From: Pleurotus djamor
Lineage: Eukaryota; Basidiomycota; Agaricomycetes; Agaricales; Pleurotaceae
Reading direction: 5' to 3'
Assembly (NCBI GenBank): GCA_029747585.1
Contig: JAPEVF010000151.1
Location: 25,046-89,045, forward strand
DNA: 64,000 nt
Shown piece after piece: positions 11,368 to 23,385 of this stretch. Position 1 is the first letter of the stretch, and the number at the start of each line of letters is the position of its first letter. The translations under genes were made by a program, and so were the position numbers. The notes beneath the pieces were generated by a model. That model ran no database searches and had not been told where the DNA came from. It was given only the letters and a program-made list of their open reading frames with translations.

Positions 11368-14300
11368 TGGGGGCGTAAGTGAGCAGTAACAGCGTGGTGG
11401 AGTTGTTCAAGTGCAGGTGGCCGCGTGCAGCCAAGAGCAAAGAACATCCTGCAGCGAACGCCAAGAGCCCGTGGTCCCTCGTGTTCGACGCCGCCGCGCC
11501 CGTTGCCCAATTTAGCCATCCCGCCAAGATCATTCCGCGGAGTCCTTTAGGAGCCCCTCCTATCTAGACGGACCGGAAGGCCAACGGTGAGTAAGCACAA
11601 AAAAAGGTCTGATTGAGCTGAGATATTGGCGCAGTAGTAAGAGTATCTCCTTGTGCATAAGAACTTACAAACGCCACCGACCTGGGCATGGGTGCGACTG
11701 TAACGCCAAAACACCGAATTTTGGGACCCGATCATGAGGAGTTATCTTTCATAAAGGATTCCCTCGATACGGACGCAGTAGCGACCTCGTGCCTCCGAGT
11801 CGCCTCTGACGCAGAATGAAGTTCAACGTCGAACATGCGAATCTTGTGAGCGCTACCGAGGAAATCCTAGCACATCTTACTAACCATACGTGCATTGGCC
11901 CACAAGCCAGCAGCGCTAAACCGAGCAATATACGTTGGCGCCTTTGAGTCAGGGCACCTCGATACTGCTTCTACGTGTTGATTGTTGTCGAACTTTACGT
12001 GCCTTTCAGCTTCTTGAACTTCCTAACACTGCTTCATCTTCCCATGTTTACTGCTTACTCGGAAGCGAATAGATCAAACGATGTCATGAGGTACGATGCT
12101 ATAGGGGTCAGCTGACTTTGCAGTGACTACTTCTACGACTGCAGCGGCTGCCTAGGTTCGGCCAATTGCACTCCATCAGACGAGTGTAACGTACACATTT
12201 CATGATATGAACATATTCTCATCCTTCGCATCGGACAGTACGAAGGCCTTGAAGAATGGAAGGGTGTCCGAAGTACGCAAACGGAACTTGGTGTTCTAGG
12301 ATGAAAAGATGAAGGGATGAAGAGAAGGAGATGAAGAGCCGTCTTGTGGCTGAATAAATACCACATCGTAAGTATCAACTTCTCGAAAAGCCCTCAGAAA
12401 AGCGTAGCGCGCCTTTCAAACCAGAGAGCAAGTAGTATGGAATCCCCGGTGCTCATCTAAGTTCTTGCGGCTTCAAGCTTCTCTGTCGCTGCCATGTCGT
12501 CGAATTTGAGATAGACCGGTAGTTGATGAAATTCCTTTCCTAAATTCGCTCGCCACCGCCGCATGAAAAGATCCCCATATGAGTATACATCAAGATGGTT
12601 ACGAACGTGTGGGCGTACACTTATAGGACTCCTCTTTCTCATCGATGTCAATACGCTGTGAGGAAACGGTGTGAGAAGCCCGATGTCAAATTCAAACGTC
12701 TAAGGTCAGACTGAAAGCTTACCATTACTTGTTAAATGTTCAACTTGTAGAAAGCTTCACGCGGTCATTTAAACCTGTACAAAGAGGATATACTCAACAT
12801 CAACACAAAATTAGCAATGAGAAGAAACTACGGAACTCACATATTCCGGAGAAACTGACCAGAAGCAAAGCACCAAACGCGCAAGCAATGTCCTAATGTG
12901 CGGTTTGTGATCAATTTGCATGTCATCCTTTTTTGAGAAAATATTCACGTGGATGTGGCGAGGGTACAGTTGCCTTCACCCGTTGACTGGAAATCCGAGC
13001 TCAATCGGGGTGCGGGATGCACTGATGATCGGGCGGAAGCGCGATCGCCGATCACGATCGTGATCAAAGAGATTCTAGAACGCCTGTACGATTGAATGAG
13101 CTGCGTCTTTGCTGAGGTCTCCGAGAGATGCTGAAGACATAGAGTAAGCAAAGCGTCGAAGTTTCGTGATCAGAGCGGGCAACGTACAACTGAGCAGCTG
13201 ACATCGTTCCAGGCCGCTTGACATCCCTCTGTCAACGTTCAACAGGAATTGCCACTGATGGATGCAGATAATGTGGACGACGCGTAGACCGTGTAAAAAG
13301 AACTAGAGCCCTCGATAAAATGTCAAGGAAATGAGCAGAAGTACTGTTGGACATAAGTCAAGGCAATCAATGGAAGTATGCACATGCAAAGGGCCGAAAC
13401 ACTGCAGTGCGAAAGTTTGTGGGCCAGTACACATGATGCGGCGGCGACGACGCATCGCGTAGCTGGTAATTAATATCAATGGAAGCGCACACAATCGGAG
13501 TGATAATGGAATATTCCAGAAGACCAAGTGATCAACGCTCACCTCGTCTCTCAGATTCCCACTCGGAGGAAGAGATCGAACAGTCATTCTGTAAGTGCAT
13601 CGAGATCCAAGGCTAAAATGCACCCAGCTTATCGCTACGATATACGAGCAGACAGCCCAGACGCGACGGCGAAGATCGAACGCAGGAGAGATATCGCTTT
13701 CCGCCTGACCTGCTTGACGGAACTCCGACTATCGATTGGACATATCGTGTCGACACCTTCCAGTCAAGTGCGCAAAGCACCTAACCATCTATCATCTGTT
13801 GAAAGGACATATGAATGTACCGTCGAAAAGGACAGGGAATTTACTCACTCACTTCAAAACTTGACTTGCACCCCATGTCAGTTGACCTACGTCCTAGGGA
13901 GTTAAGCGGTTACCGAAAATGTCGCCATATCGTTTCATTGATGTGTGGCATTTTTACGCTTTTGCATTAAGCTCCTGTTGATGGGCGCGCTGACGATGTG
14001 ACCAAGATGGGATGGAGACAATGAGGCATGCGGCGATCAATGAATTAGAAGCACTTCCGTATAAGTATTCCAATCAAAACATAGCTTGCAAGGGTGATAA
14101 TGAGCCTGATAGCAGGAAATACATGAGAGAAAAAACCCACGAACCTGGAGGCTTTAACCGCCCTCCAAGTGTGGTATCGGTAAAGGGTTGGGTAAATGGA
14201 AGCGCTTTCCGCGATCATCGTGGTGGGAACTAGCGCTGGAAGAGGTATCAAGACCTCGTTAGGCGAGCGAATGAGGAGCGTTTGGTGTTCCGGTTGCGAC

Positions 14301-15026
14301 TCCTCACAACAAGCCATCTGTATGTCGCGCTTGCAGCTGATTCGCTCCCGATATATCTGGTAACACCCATCAGCTGTGCCCAAGGCCTCCGAGTCCATGA
14401 AGAAGCGTCAGGCTTCTAGGAAGTTCGCAGGAAGAACTTGCGCCACGCGCCGCTTCTGCCGAACCACCAATATGGTATCGGGTGGGGAAAGGGCAAGCTT
14501 TAGAGTCCAAAGACAAAGTTTAAGGCGGTGGAGAGAGAAGACGCTCCAGAAAACCAGAAAATGAGGCTAAAAANGTTGGGACAAGATTCTGTTCCAAAAG
14601 TCGCTTAAGAGTTCAGCGCTCAGCGTCAAAAGGAAGGACGAAGATGAGAACTCGTAGAAATCCGAAAGCGATACCCAGAGGGAATCCGATCTCACGGAAC
14701 GATTTCAGCTTCATTATGCGTTCCTGTAATCTCATTAACATACCCCGCAGCCTGTGCAAGAAAGAATGAGAGAATCCATCCAAGTCGGGGAATCCAACAT
14801 AGCTTTCTTCCTCCAGGATGGCGAGTACTGACGCCGGGAGGTTTGGCCCCCGAAGTCCAAGGGGAGTCGATGTCAATGGCAAGGCGCGCCGGACTCGGTT
14901 GGAGTCGTTCAGCGAAAACCGCCGTGGATGTTTAATTGAAAGATAACGTCATAGACGGGGCTAGAGACTTGAGTTAGGATAATTGAGAAGTGGAACGCGG
15001 AAGGAGGTAGGGGAGCTTGTCACGAT
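11368..15026. other. Gene-poor stretch
   Basis: Reading both strands gives only short open frames, mostly with non-ATG starts and no consistent chain of exons. A minus-strand frame at 14613-14882 (LPASVLAILEEESYVGF) looks weakly coding but has no start or neighbouring exon that fits. A dense cluster of GATC and CGATCG palindromes occurs at about 13020-13070. One N sits at 14574 after an A run. No RNA gene or repeat was recognised. Confidence 0.4.
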
Positions 15027-15542
15027 CTAACCCTGAAAGTCCTGACATGAGACACATCGGTTAACCGCTCGTCTGTGGTATGCCATCGCGAGAATGTAGA
15101 GGGTTACCTCCGTGCTATAGATCATGTCCATCTGATACTGCCAATCTGAGGTAGGGGTTTTGATCGCAATCCCTAGGGCATGGTCAAGTATGTGATGGTT
15201 GGACTGAGACTTGACCAAGATTGTCGATTTTGCGATTCTCATCTCACCTATGACAGTGACATACGAAGGAAGGGTCAATGGGAGCGGTGAATAATTGGAA
15301 TGTCTAACCTCTTGAGAGAAAGATAAGTCGGCCGTAGGAGGAGCCGATATCGTAATAGTGTCCCTGTTGGGTTTGTTTGCATCAGGCGATAGACGAACAC
15401 CGGGCGCTAGCACTTTCCAAANGTGAGAAAAACATGGAATTTCTGGATTGTTTTGATCAGGCTGAATCGAGGTTAAGGTGGAAAGAAGTAAAAGCACCGC
15501 GTGAACAAGCTTTAACTTGGTAGAAAGGCACTCCACGGACAT
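15027..15542 (-). CDS. Unrecognised secreted-type reading frame (exon of an uncertain gene)
   Basis: A real ATG at 15542 opens a frame whose first 27 residues look like a signal peptide: MSVECLSTKLKLVHAVLLLL, then STLTS. About 145 more residues follow without a known domain (segments such as VLAPGVRLSPDANKP and LPSYVTVIGEMRIAKS). It probably does not run to the frame's stop, because a GTAACC donor follows IYSTE near 15115. An N at 15422 sits inside it. Further exon-like pieces lie upstream on the same strand: ATG at 16035 (MVALLLGVLGVNPERN) and GATVDRVIRNWTIIQYSS near 15765-15690, bounded by a TTTCCAG acceptor. These may belong to one gene or to a decayed relative. No function is proposed. 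Confidence 0.3.
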   Translation of the reverse strand: MSVECLSTKLKLVHAVLLLLSTLTSIQPDQNNPEIPCFSHXWKVLAPGVRLSPDANKPNRDTITISAPPTADLSFSQEVRHSNYSPLPLTLPSYVTVIGEMRIAKSTILVKSQSNHHILDHALGIAIKTPTSDWQYQMDMIYSTEVTLYILAMAYHRRAVNRCVSCQDFQG

Positions 15543-16035
15543 CGTCCATGATACATGAGTTCATGGTGGACGGTTGACATTTTTCCTTTCAGAGTCGGAT
15601 ACTGTAGGTAGTTGAAGTCGGAGTATCATAGTGTTTTGGACTGGCAGAATGAGACCATGCTGGAAGGCGATGTATCATGTACTTGACGAGAGATCGTCCC
15701 TGTTGAGCTGTACTGAATAATAGTCCAGTTCCTAATGACGCGGTCGACCGTGGCGCCAGGGGTCTGGAAAGAAGAAGACGAACTTATGAGATTGATTAAA
15801 CCACATTGGATGAGAGGCTGGGTCGAGGGAGCCTCCCGCCCATGTTTAGCCATCAAATTCAACAAGTATGTAAGTTTGGCGGGACGATGAGGCCCTTCGC
15901 GCCTGTCGAAGCAGAAGGAGCGATTCTGATAATTGTTCCAAGGTTCCGAGACGTGACATGGTCCAGCCACATTGATGAGAGAACGAGATTTCGCTCCGGA
16001 TTTACGCCGAGTACACCCAAAAGTAACGCAACCAT

Positions 16036-17190
16036 GAGGCTGATGGAGGATGTAGAGTCAGCGCACGGAGATCTAAGAACTATTTACTTACTTACAAGTC
16101 GAAGTAATCAAACTGACCGTGGGTATTCGAAATCCCACAGTCATCGGAATGTGAAACCGCCTTGGCAGTGGCTGGTAAATAGAAACAAACAGCCTGAAGT
16201 TTTCTTCACGATCCACCGTGATCGGTAGAACGCCGTTCTACCCTTCTCCTCATCTCCTTCGACCATCTCGACGACGGCTTGATTTTTATGTGAGTTCAAG
16301 GCTCCAAACTTTCTGTTCTGATGATTTTCTTTGCCGCCCCAGTCGTAGCTTATCGCTTTGACGAATGGCAGAGCACATAGCCAAACGTTGCACCTCTGAA
16401 CTTTTTTTTTNCCTTTTTTTCTTTTTTTTCTGGCACATTCTCTTCGATATCGTTGCTGACTTGCTATTCTTAGGTTACGCAGGGGAAATATGACTTCTGG
16501 ACCTCTGATGAATTCAATCTGACCTTGTCGATGGTGAGTGTTTCCCTCCACTACCCCCGTCGTTCTCCCATCATCAGATGAAAAACATTATCACCGAATT
16601 CCGGAGCCACGGCGATGGAGAATACCTCTACCAAAATACTAAGAACAGCCAACTGATCAATCCTTTTACTTCTTCGCATCTCTTCCGTGTATCGTATGGA
16701 CGCTGACCATGCTGTGTTGCCAGGTTCCTCAATCGTATGCGAACTTGGACTTGGGCTCTCGTCATCCGAATTGATAAGCCGCTGGAATGTCGCAGCATTG
16801 CTACGCGTGCTCATGGTAAGGAACCCTTCTCCATCATGCGTCATGGGGCATCTTCTGCATGGTTTCTCATACGCTTCGCATGACCACTTCTTTTGCTATC
16901 GTAGAGACTCTCCCTGTGCTGTAATTGTAGACTCAAATGCACTAGCTTTTGTTCGGGTATATGTTCGCGCAATTCGGTGATTGTTTGTGATCCGTTGCGG
17001 CGTCGGTATGTCCTTCATGTTTAGACATTTTCGCAGCAATTCCGAACATTGCGAACAAGAATTTTAGTAGTGTGAGACGATCTTCAGGGTTACCATGATG
17101 ACTCGTGATGCTTTGCATGCGACGCCGCCAGGGAACATCACCTTTGTGACCGATAATGTAGATGACGCACCCACACCGCGGACTGAACTG
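16036..17190. other. Intergenic stretch with poly-T/N tract
   Basis: No supported gene. It includes a long poly-T tract interrupted by an N at 16411. Short frames on both strands lack splice support. The right end forms the upstream region of the ceramidase gene. Confidence 0.4.
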
Positions 17191-17192
17191 TC

Positions 17193-17198
17193 TATAAG
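17193..17198 (+). promoter_or_regulatory. TATA-like box upstream of ceramidase
   Basis: TATAAG lies 11 bases before the ATG at 17204 but about 80 bases before the ATG at 17279. If it is functional, transcription would begin roughly 25-40 bases downstream, past 17204. That favours the later start codon. Inference from spacing only. Confidence 0.35.
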
Positions 17199-17278
17199 AA
17201 GACATGCCTTCCTTCTACCATCACGTCCCCGCCCCACCGTTTCCCTACTTCGACGAGTTCTGGGACGCCTTGAGCACA

Positions 17279-20200
17279 ATGCCAGATAGAATGTCGAACT
17301 TGGTCTGGTCGTTGACAAAGGGCTTGCTGCTGTCCAATGCCCTCTTTGCGACGCTTGGGTACACCGACAACCCCCAGGGCGTGGCTGCGCAATACCTTTT
17401 GGGCCTGGGTGAGCTATTGCCTTTCTCAAACGAAACTTTACACCATCGCTAATCAATGATGTGGCCTTCCTTGTAAATGTTATTCCTCAAAAGGTATCGG
17501 TGACATAACAGGGTATGTCGATTGAACCGCGAAAGAGCCAGTTATCGCAGTGGCTAAGCAAACGAAATTTTCCGCATCATCCAGGCCTGTTGTTGAAACA
17601 AATCTGATGGTGCGTGCGGAGGATATACAACTGTGTGTCGTAGGTGGCTTTGCTGAATGATTGCGCTATTGCGCTCCAGGGGTATGCCAACCTTGCCCAA
17701 GTTGGATCAGGGCTGCACATGCGCCAGCGAAGTCGAGCCTTCATCGTCGCAGAAGCTTCAAACCCCAGCAACCGGGTCGTATTCATCAATGCAGGTACGA
17801 AATCCACCTCTTCTCTAACCATATGCGCGGAAATAAGGGTCCCCAAAAAACATATCGAATATTCTAAGCTTGCTGTCCAAGATATGTCGGGGTGCTTTGA
17901 CGACTTGACGCCAACACACTTTGGGGATTCGATGGATGGAGCTTTTAGTGTGTCCTGATGCACTAAATAGATGGAAGGGGGCTGTGGTCTGGGCCTGGGT
18001 GTATGCTCTTCGAGGTCTCATGATGCTCACTTCCTCGTTTTTTTCATCGATTGACAGACATAGCGATGGGTACAGCTATCTATATTCCTACCCCACTTCA
18101 ACCCTGCTGATCTCCTCGTGCTGTTTAGGTGACACCGGCGTCCGCCGTTCAATCATATCCCAACTATCATCTCAATTCCCCGGCGTTTACACAAACGACA
18201 ATATCGCCTTCGTAGGCACTCATCAGGTAAGTCTTATGCTGTACCATACCTGGATACCTACCCTTTCTAATACACTCCCTATCTTTCCAGCATTCCGGCG
18301 TTGGCGGTTATCTTGAGAACCTGCTCCCACAAATTACTTCATTGGGTTTCGTGAAGCAATCTGCAGATGCCATCGTCGCGGGAACCGTACGCGCCGTTCA
18401 GAAAGCGCATGCTTCCTTAGCTCCTGGAAAGCTCAGTCTTGGCAATACAACGGTTCTCAATGCCAATATCAATCGTTCTCCATCCGCTTACTTGGCTAAC
18501 CCCGCTGAGGAACGAGCGAGATATGAATTTGATCAGGATAAGGACATGACTGTTCTCCGATTCGACGACGCAAACGGTCAGCCTCGAGGCTTGCTGAGCT
18601 TCTTTGCCGTCCATGGGACAAGCATCTACGAGGTACGTGCCTAGAGATAGACCAGAAGAACATGTTCGTAAGGTTTACACCCTCGTTATTCCAGAACAAT
18701 ACCCTCATCAGTACAGACAACAAAGGAATGGCTGCCTTCTTGTACGAGTGTGAGTTTTTCGACTCTCTCAGGACTTTTTTTTTCGATGTGCCTCGGTGAA
18801 ATGGGCTTCTTACGTCAAACCAATCTATTAAGCCTTCGCTGAACCGGGCTCCATGCCGGGGAACACAAGCTTCGTAGCAGGCTTTACGCAGTGTAAGTCG
18901 GTTCAGCGTCTACTATATATACCTGCAATAAGGATTAATATGGGAATTGACAGCCAATGTCGGGGACACTAGCCCAAATACGTGAGACCCATCATGTCAT
19001 TCTCCTCACATGGGTGCGCGATTGTGACGGCCTTTTCGTTCGCCTTTGACAGCCTTGGAGCATTCTGTGAGAGTCCTGGCAAGCCTTACGACGGTCAGCC
19101 CTGCGATTTCGAGACTTCAACCTGTGGTGGAACGGCACAAGACTGTCATGGACGGTGAGCTGATTTTTTCTTCTTTAATTCATTGTCATTGCGTGCGACT
19201 CGATGATGCTCATTGTGGGGGTTACAGCGGGCCTGGGTTCCGGATATCAGACTTCGAATCTAATAGGATTATCGGAGACGCTCAATTCCAAGGTGCTCGC
19301 ACCTTAATGAGCCGGGCATTAGCTCCAGTCCAAGGAGCTGTGAGGAGCGTGCATGCCTATCTAAACATGTCAGTCCCCCACTACTCCCTAATGCCTGATT
19401 GATGGCATTTTTCTAATCCATTTTTCCATCGCGTAGGGCTACCCACTCTTTCGCCCTGCCTAATGGTACTACCGTGTCAACGTGTCCACCTGCTCTAGGT
19501 AGGGGTTACTTGTGGCTCCAGACGAGGTGGCTATGCTGATCGCTTGGGATGTTCAGGTTTCTCATTCGCTGGCGGAACGACGTGAGTGCTACGCTCGCAT
19601 CAAGGCTTGCACTTCGAATGAATTGATTGATAGTGACGGACCCGGTGCATTTGATTTCGTCCAAGGTTCTAACTCCTCCGACCCAAGGTATGTACACCCA
19701 AATGGCATTCCACACTAACCGCATACTCACGAAATAATTTCCGAAGGAATCCATTTTGGGAGATCGTCAAAGGTATTCTTGACTTTGTCTAGCCCCTCTG
19801 TGTCGCTACTCCAGTTGCTCAATGTTCTCTATGCAGGTGCCATCACTCCGCTTCCTTCCAAGGAGCAAATCGCATGTCAGGCACCCAAGCCCATCCTTTT
19901 GAATACGGTGAGTAGGTGATGAGCGCTCAGCCACCACCCCAGCCACCAACACGACACCTATCCTTAATGCTGTGTCCCGCGTAACGTCATAGGGCTTTGC
20001 ATCTACGCCATACAACTGGTCACCGCGGACGGTCGATATTCAGATGCAACGGATTGGCAACCTGGTGATTCTCGTCATGCCTGGCGAGCTGACCACGATG
20101 GCTGGGCGCCGTTTACGGTAATAAATTCTTATCTCTTGACTTTCCCTAATACTGATTCCCGGCATACAGCGAAGCTCTTCGAGCTAAGCTCATCTCCGAT

Positions 20201-21256
20201 GGTGTCGTTGGAGAAGACGCCTACGTGGTTATCGCGGGACCAGCTAATACATATGGTCACTATGTTACTACCAAAGAAGAATATTCAGTGCAGCGCTATG
20301 AGGGCGCGTCCACGATCTTCGGACAATGTAAGTGATCCCTTTCCTCGCATGACGACCGTGAATCTTAGTTTTTTTTTTGTCATAGACACCCTTGATGCGT
20401 ATATCGATAAGTACAGTAGTCTTGTCTCTTTCCTTACCGAGAGTGCCACGGGTGTACCGTCTTCCGATGCTGCCCCACCGGATCTTTCCTCCAGTGCTAT
20501 CTCCCTCCAGGTCTGTCTGTCTTCCTTTATCTTTATTCGGGGGTTTGTCACGGTCGAAGAAAACTTACGTGCCTTCTGATATAGACCGCAGTTGTTTTTG
20601 ACGCTGCGCCAATAGGCAAGCGCTTCGGTCAAGTTCTTTCTAATGTCCAGACCACAACTTATCACGCTGGCGACGCCGTCCGTGTGCAATTTGTCGGCGC
20701 GAATCCACGGGTGAGTTGATATATTGCGCACACACACTTCTTCTGTCCGTTGATTTATGCATGCGCATTTTCTTTTTCCGTCGTAATGAAGAACAATCTC
20801 CGGTTGGAAAGTACTTTTCTCACCGTGGAACAGCAAGTAAACGGGCAATGGAGAGCTGTTCGCTCTGATTCACACCCGTCGACCACGTTCAAGTGGACGA
20901 GAGTCAGCACTGTATGTCCTTTCCAGTGTTTCGCATTACCCCTCTTTGAAGGCTGTAACTTACTTACTCGAACAATCCAGGTACTGGGAACGAGCACAGT
21001 TGATATCACTTGGTACTGACCCCCTTAACTATATTTATCATTGGAACTTAGCTAATCCCTTTTGACTATACTAGGACCATTGAAAGCGGAACCCCAGGTC
21101 GGTACCCTCTACTACCTAGTCTGACGCTGCATAAACTGATTTACCCAAACCATAACAGCCGGCTCCTATCGGATCAACTACTTCGGTGACTCGAAACCTC
21201 TCATCGGTAGCATTTCATCATTCTCTGGAACTTCTGCGACGTTTACTGTGGCTTGA
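17279..21256 (+). CDS. Neutral ceramidase
   Basis: Around twenty short exons splice into a neutral/alkaline ceramidase, which hydrolyses ceramide to sphingosine and fatty acid, usually secreted or on membrane surfaces. The start reads MPDRMSNLVWSLTKGLLLSN, a possible signal peptide; ATGs at 17204 and 17291 are alternatives in the same frame. Diagnostic blocks follow in family order: GIGDITGPVVETNLM, GYANLAQVGSGLHMRQRSRAF, GDTGVRRSIISQL, GTHQHSGVGGYLENLLPQITS (zinc-binding region), LLSFFAVHGTS, then VGDTSPN carrying the expected nucleophilic serine, AFCESPGKPYDGQPCDF and GPGFRISDFESN. The end GSYRINYFGDSKPLIGSI, then FTVA, matches the C-terminal beta domain. Intron density is very high. All key motifs appear intact, so an active enzyme is expected. 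Confidence 0.85.
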
Positions 21257-21588
21257 ATGAAATTCGCGTAACCAGAATGATTTGTTATTTTGTTCGTGTT
21301 GTTGAAATGGACACTGTTTTTTAATTCCGTGAACTTATTTGCATCCGCGGCTGTTGATTGTGATCTCGGCGGAAGCAAAACCAGACCCATCACCTAACAT
21401 CGAACCTCGAGGTTCCCATGAGCCGTAACTCAAGCGCTCGGATGTTATATTCTACCACCAGCCGCACAGCTGTAACCCAACTGCGCCTCCGTCCACAAAA
21501 ATTTCCACCTTTTCACGGTTTCAGAGAGAAGAAAGATTTACGACTTCTAGCTTTGCCTCCCATCAACATCAACCAATCATCATAATCA

Positions 21589-22221
21589 ATGTTTCGCAAT
21601 TTAGGCAATACGAGCAGTCTCTCTTCCAACCAAGATGGCAAGAAGGGTAGTGCTCCGAGTACGATGTCGCCAACTCTACGCTCCGACATCTACAGTTGTA
21701 TCGACCAAGTTAAACCGTGGTTGATCGGTGGCCCACAAGGCCAAGTCGGCGATGGGATCTCATACAAGCCCATCCTCACGATCATCCAAAAACATTTCCC
21801 GTCTACCACCCTCGGTGTCGAATCCATCGGGAACGTAGAAACTCAAGCGGCCGTTATTGTGGGTGGTGTGACGAATATGGTTTTAGAGATGATGAAGTGG
21901 CCTGGGGAGGGTATGGCCGGCGGGATGGCCTTGAGGACGTGGGTGGACGTGTTGGTAGAATCGTATAATAAAGTCGGTGGTGATAAATCGGGAGAGAAGA
22001 AGGCCGCGATCGCAAGAGGAATCACCAAAGGCGTCAACCAGTACACAAACCCGTCACTCATATCCAGTGAATTTACCACCAAGATCCAAATCGTCTCAAG
22101 TCTCAAATCAGGTACCCTTCCTTCTCTTCCTTCTGCGACTTCTCTATTGACGATCCCTCGTGACACACTTCTCCTCATTATACGGTATAGTCAGCGCCAG
22201 GATCTATGGAGCGGGAAGTGA
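21589..22221 (+). CDS. Conserved-looking hypothetical protein, 210 residues
   Basis: A single uninterrupted frame starts at a true ATG after a purine/pyrimidine-mixed leader (21480-21588). The protein begins MFRNLGNTSSLSSNQDGKKG (low complexity), then has a well-structured core with segments such as SCIDQVKPWLIGGPQGQVGD, IIQKHFPSTTLGVESIG, AAVIVGGVTNMVLEMMKWP and TWVDVLVESYNKVGGDKSGE. No signal peptide, membrane helix or known motif is visible. Codon pattern and lack of stops over 630 bases support a real gene. No family is recognised and no function is suggested. It starts 332 bases after the ceramidase stop, on the same strand. Confidence 0.6.
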   Translation: MFRNLGNTSSLSSNQDGKKGSAPSTMSPTLRSDIYSCIDQVKPWLIGGPQGQVGDGISYKPILTIIQKHFPSTTLGVESIGNVETQAAVIVGGVTNMVLEMMKWPGEGMAGGMALRTWVDVLVESYNKVGGDKSGEKKAAIARGITKGVNQYTNPSLISSEFTTKIQIVSSLKSGTLPSLPSATSLLTIPRDTLLLIIRYSQRQDLWSGK

Positions 22222-23385
22222 AGAAGCACGTCAAGGCGAAGCGTTGTGGAGTTCCAAGCTAATGTAGTAGGTCGAAGAACCGTACTATATAGGGTAGAAT
22301 CAGCCCAATGTAAATGTTAACGTTAAGCCTACTCCGGATCCTCTCTGAGCCTAGCACGACTCTCTCTGTCTTACTTACTGCCAGCTAACGCCAAAGTCAC
22401 CTCAAATCACGCAAAGGATAATACCGGAGGAATATACTCTTTGTCTTGCAATCGTATATATCGCGGGGCTCGGAAAAAGAGGTAGGTAGGTTACATACAT
22501 AGAAGTAAAGACGAGTTGTAAGAGAAACCAAACCAAAAAAGAGTTGTTGAGAAAGAAGCCGAGAATTTGGAAGGAACCCGGAGCCAAAAAAGAAGAGTTT
22601 AGAACGAGTCACGGTTGCGCAGGGGGTATTGTACAAATGATGAAAAGGAGAAAAAAANTGTGATAGATAGGATATACACATGTTGAGAGAGATCGAGAGG
22701 AAAGGGAGAACGTCGAGAACCGAGGTGATACAACTGAGAAATCAAGAGAAAAAAAAATCAAAAGGCGTCAAATTGGTATGAGAACGGAATCGTAAAAGGT
22801 AGAAAGATTGTCCTGCTATTCCAGAGCACGCACGATGCCGCGCTGCGGGTGTAAGAAGAAGTGGGGGGAGAGGGGGAAGGCCAGAAAAGATAATGTAAGC
22901 GCTAAAGAAGAAATGTATCGAGTGGTTTCCAGTAGCGGGTGGGGGAGGATATGACACAGACGTGTATGGAAGTGGAAGCGTAGATTTTGGTGGAGGTGGA
23001 AAAGGAGATAGGAAAAATGGATAGGAGATAGGAGGGGGCTTTTAGAAAGACGGATAATACAATCTGTCAAAGGATGATATCAGCGCATGCTCGATGAGAC
23101 GGGAGAAAGGGGAGAAGACTCACACATTTAAATAAGAATATCAATAAGAAGAAGGGAAAGAGCGGAGACGTTGGGAAACGATAGTTAGGTATACAGTATT
23201 ATACCAAGTCATGACTTTGGTGAGTTAATACAACAGTGGTGGTGGTGGTGACAAATGAGTGGATCGAGAGTTGGAAGACTTTTTGATACAACAGTTGGAA
23301 GGAAGACGATCAAGAAGAAGAGAGATCTGATATAGGCGTAGGCGTAGGCGTAGACACATTGATGTAAGCGTTTGCGTTTCTGTTG
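22222..23385. other. 3' flanks with strongly purine-rich plus strand
   Basis: About 1.1 kb between two gene ends. From about 22480 to 23170 the plus strand is dominated by G and A (the minus strand is C/T-rich), with an N at 22658 after an A run. Because the flanking genes converge, this is most likely paired 3' untranslated sequence. Proline/serine-rich open frames here are composition artefacts. Confidence 0.5.
23335..23355. repeat. Short GCGTAG hexamer microsatellite
   Basis: Three to four copies of the hexamer TAGGCG/GCGTAG run together just past the likely stop of the TEA gene. They encode repeated Thr-Pro or Leu-Arg pairs depending on frame, so slippage here could alter the C-terminus if the last intron is not removed. 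Confidence 0.6.

Noticed and set aside
22397..23070. Pro/Ser/Phe-rich open frames on the minus strand
   Set aside because: They arise from a long purine-rich strand with low complexity, with no splice structure or conserved motif.
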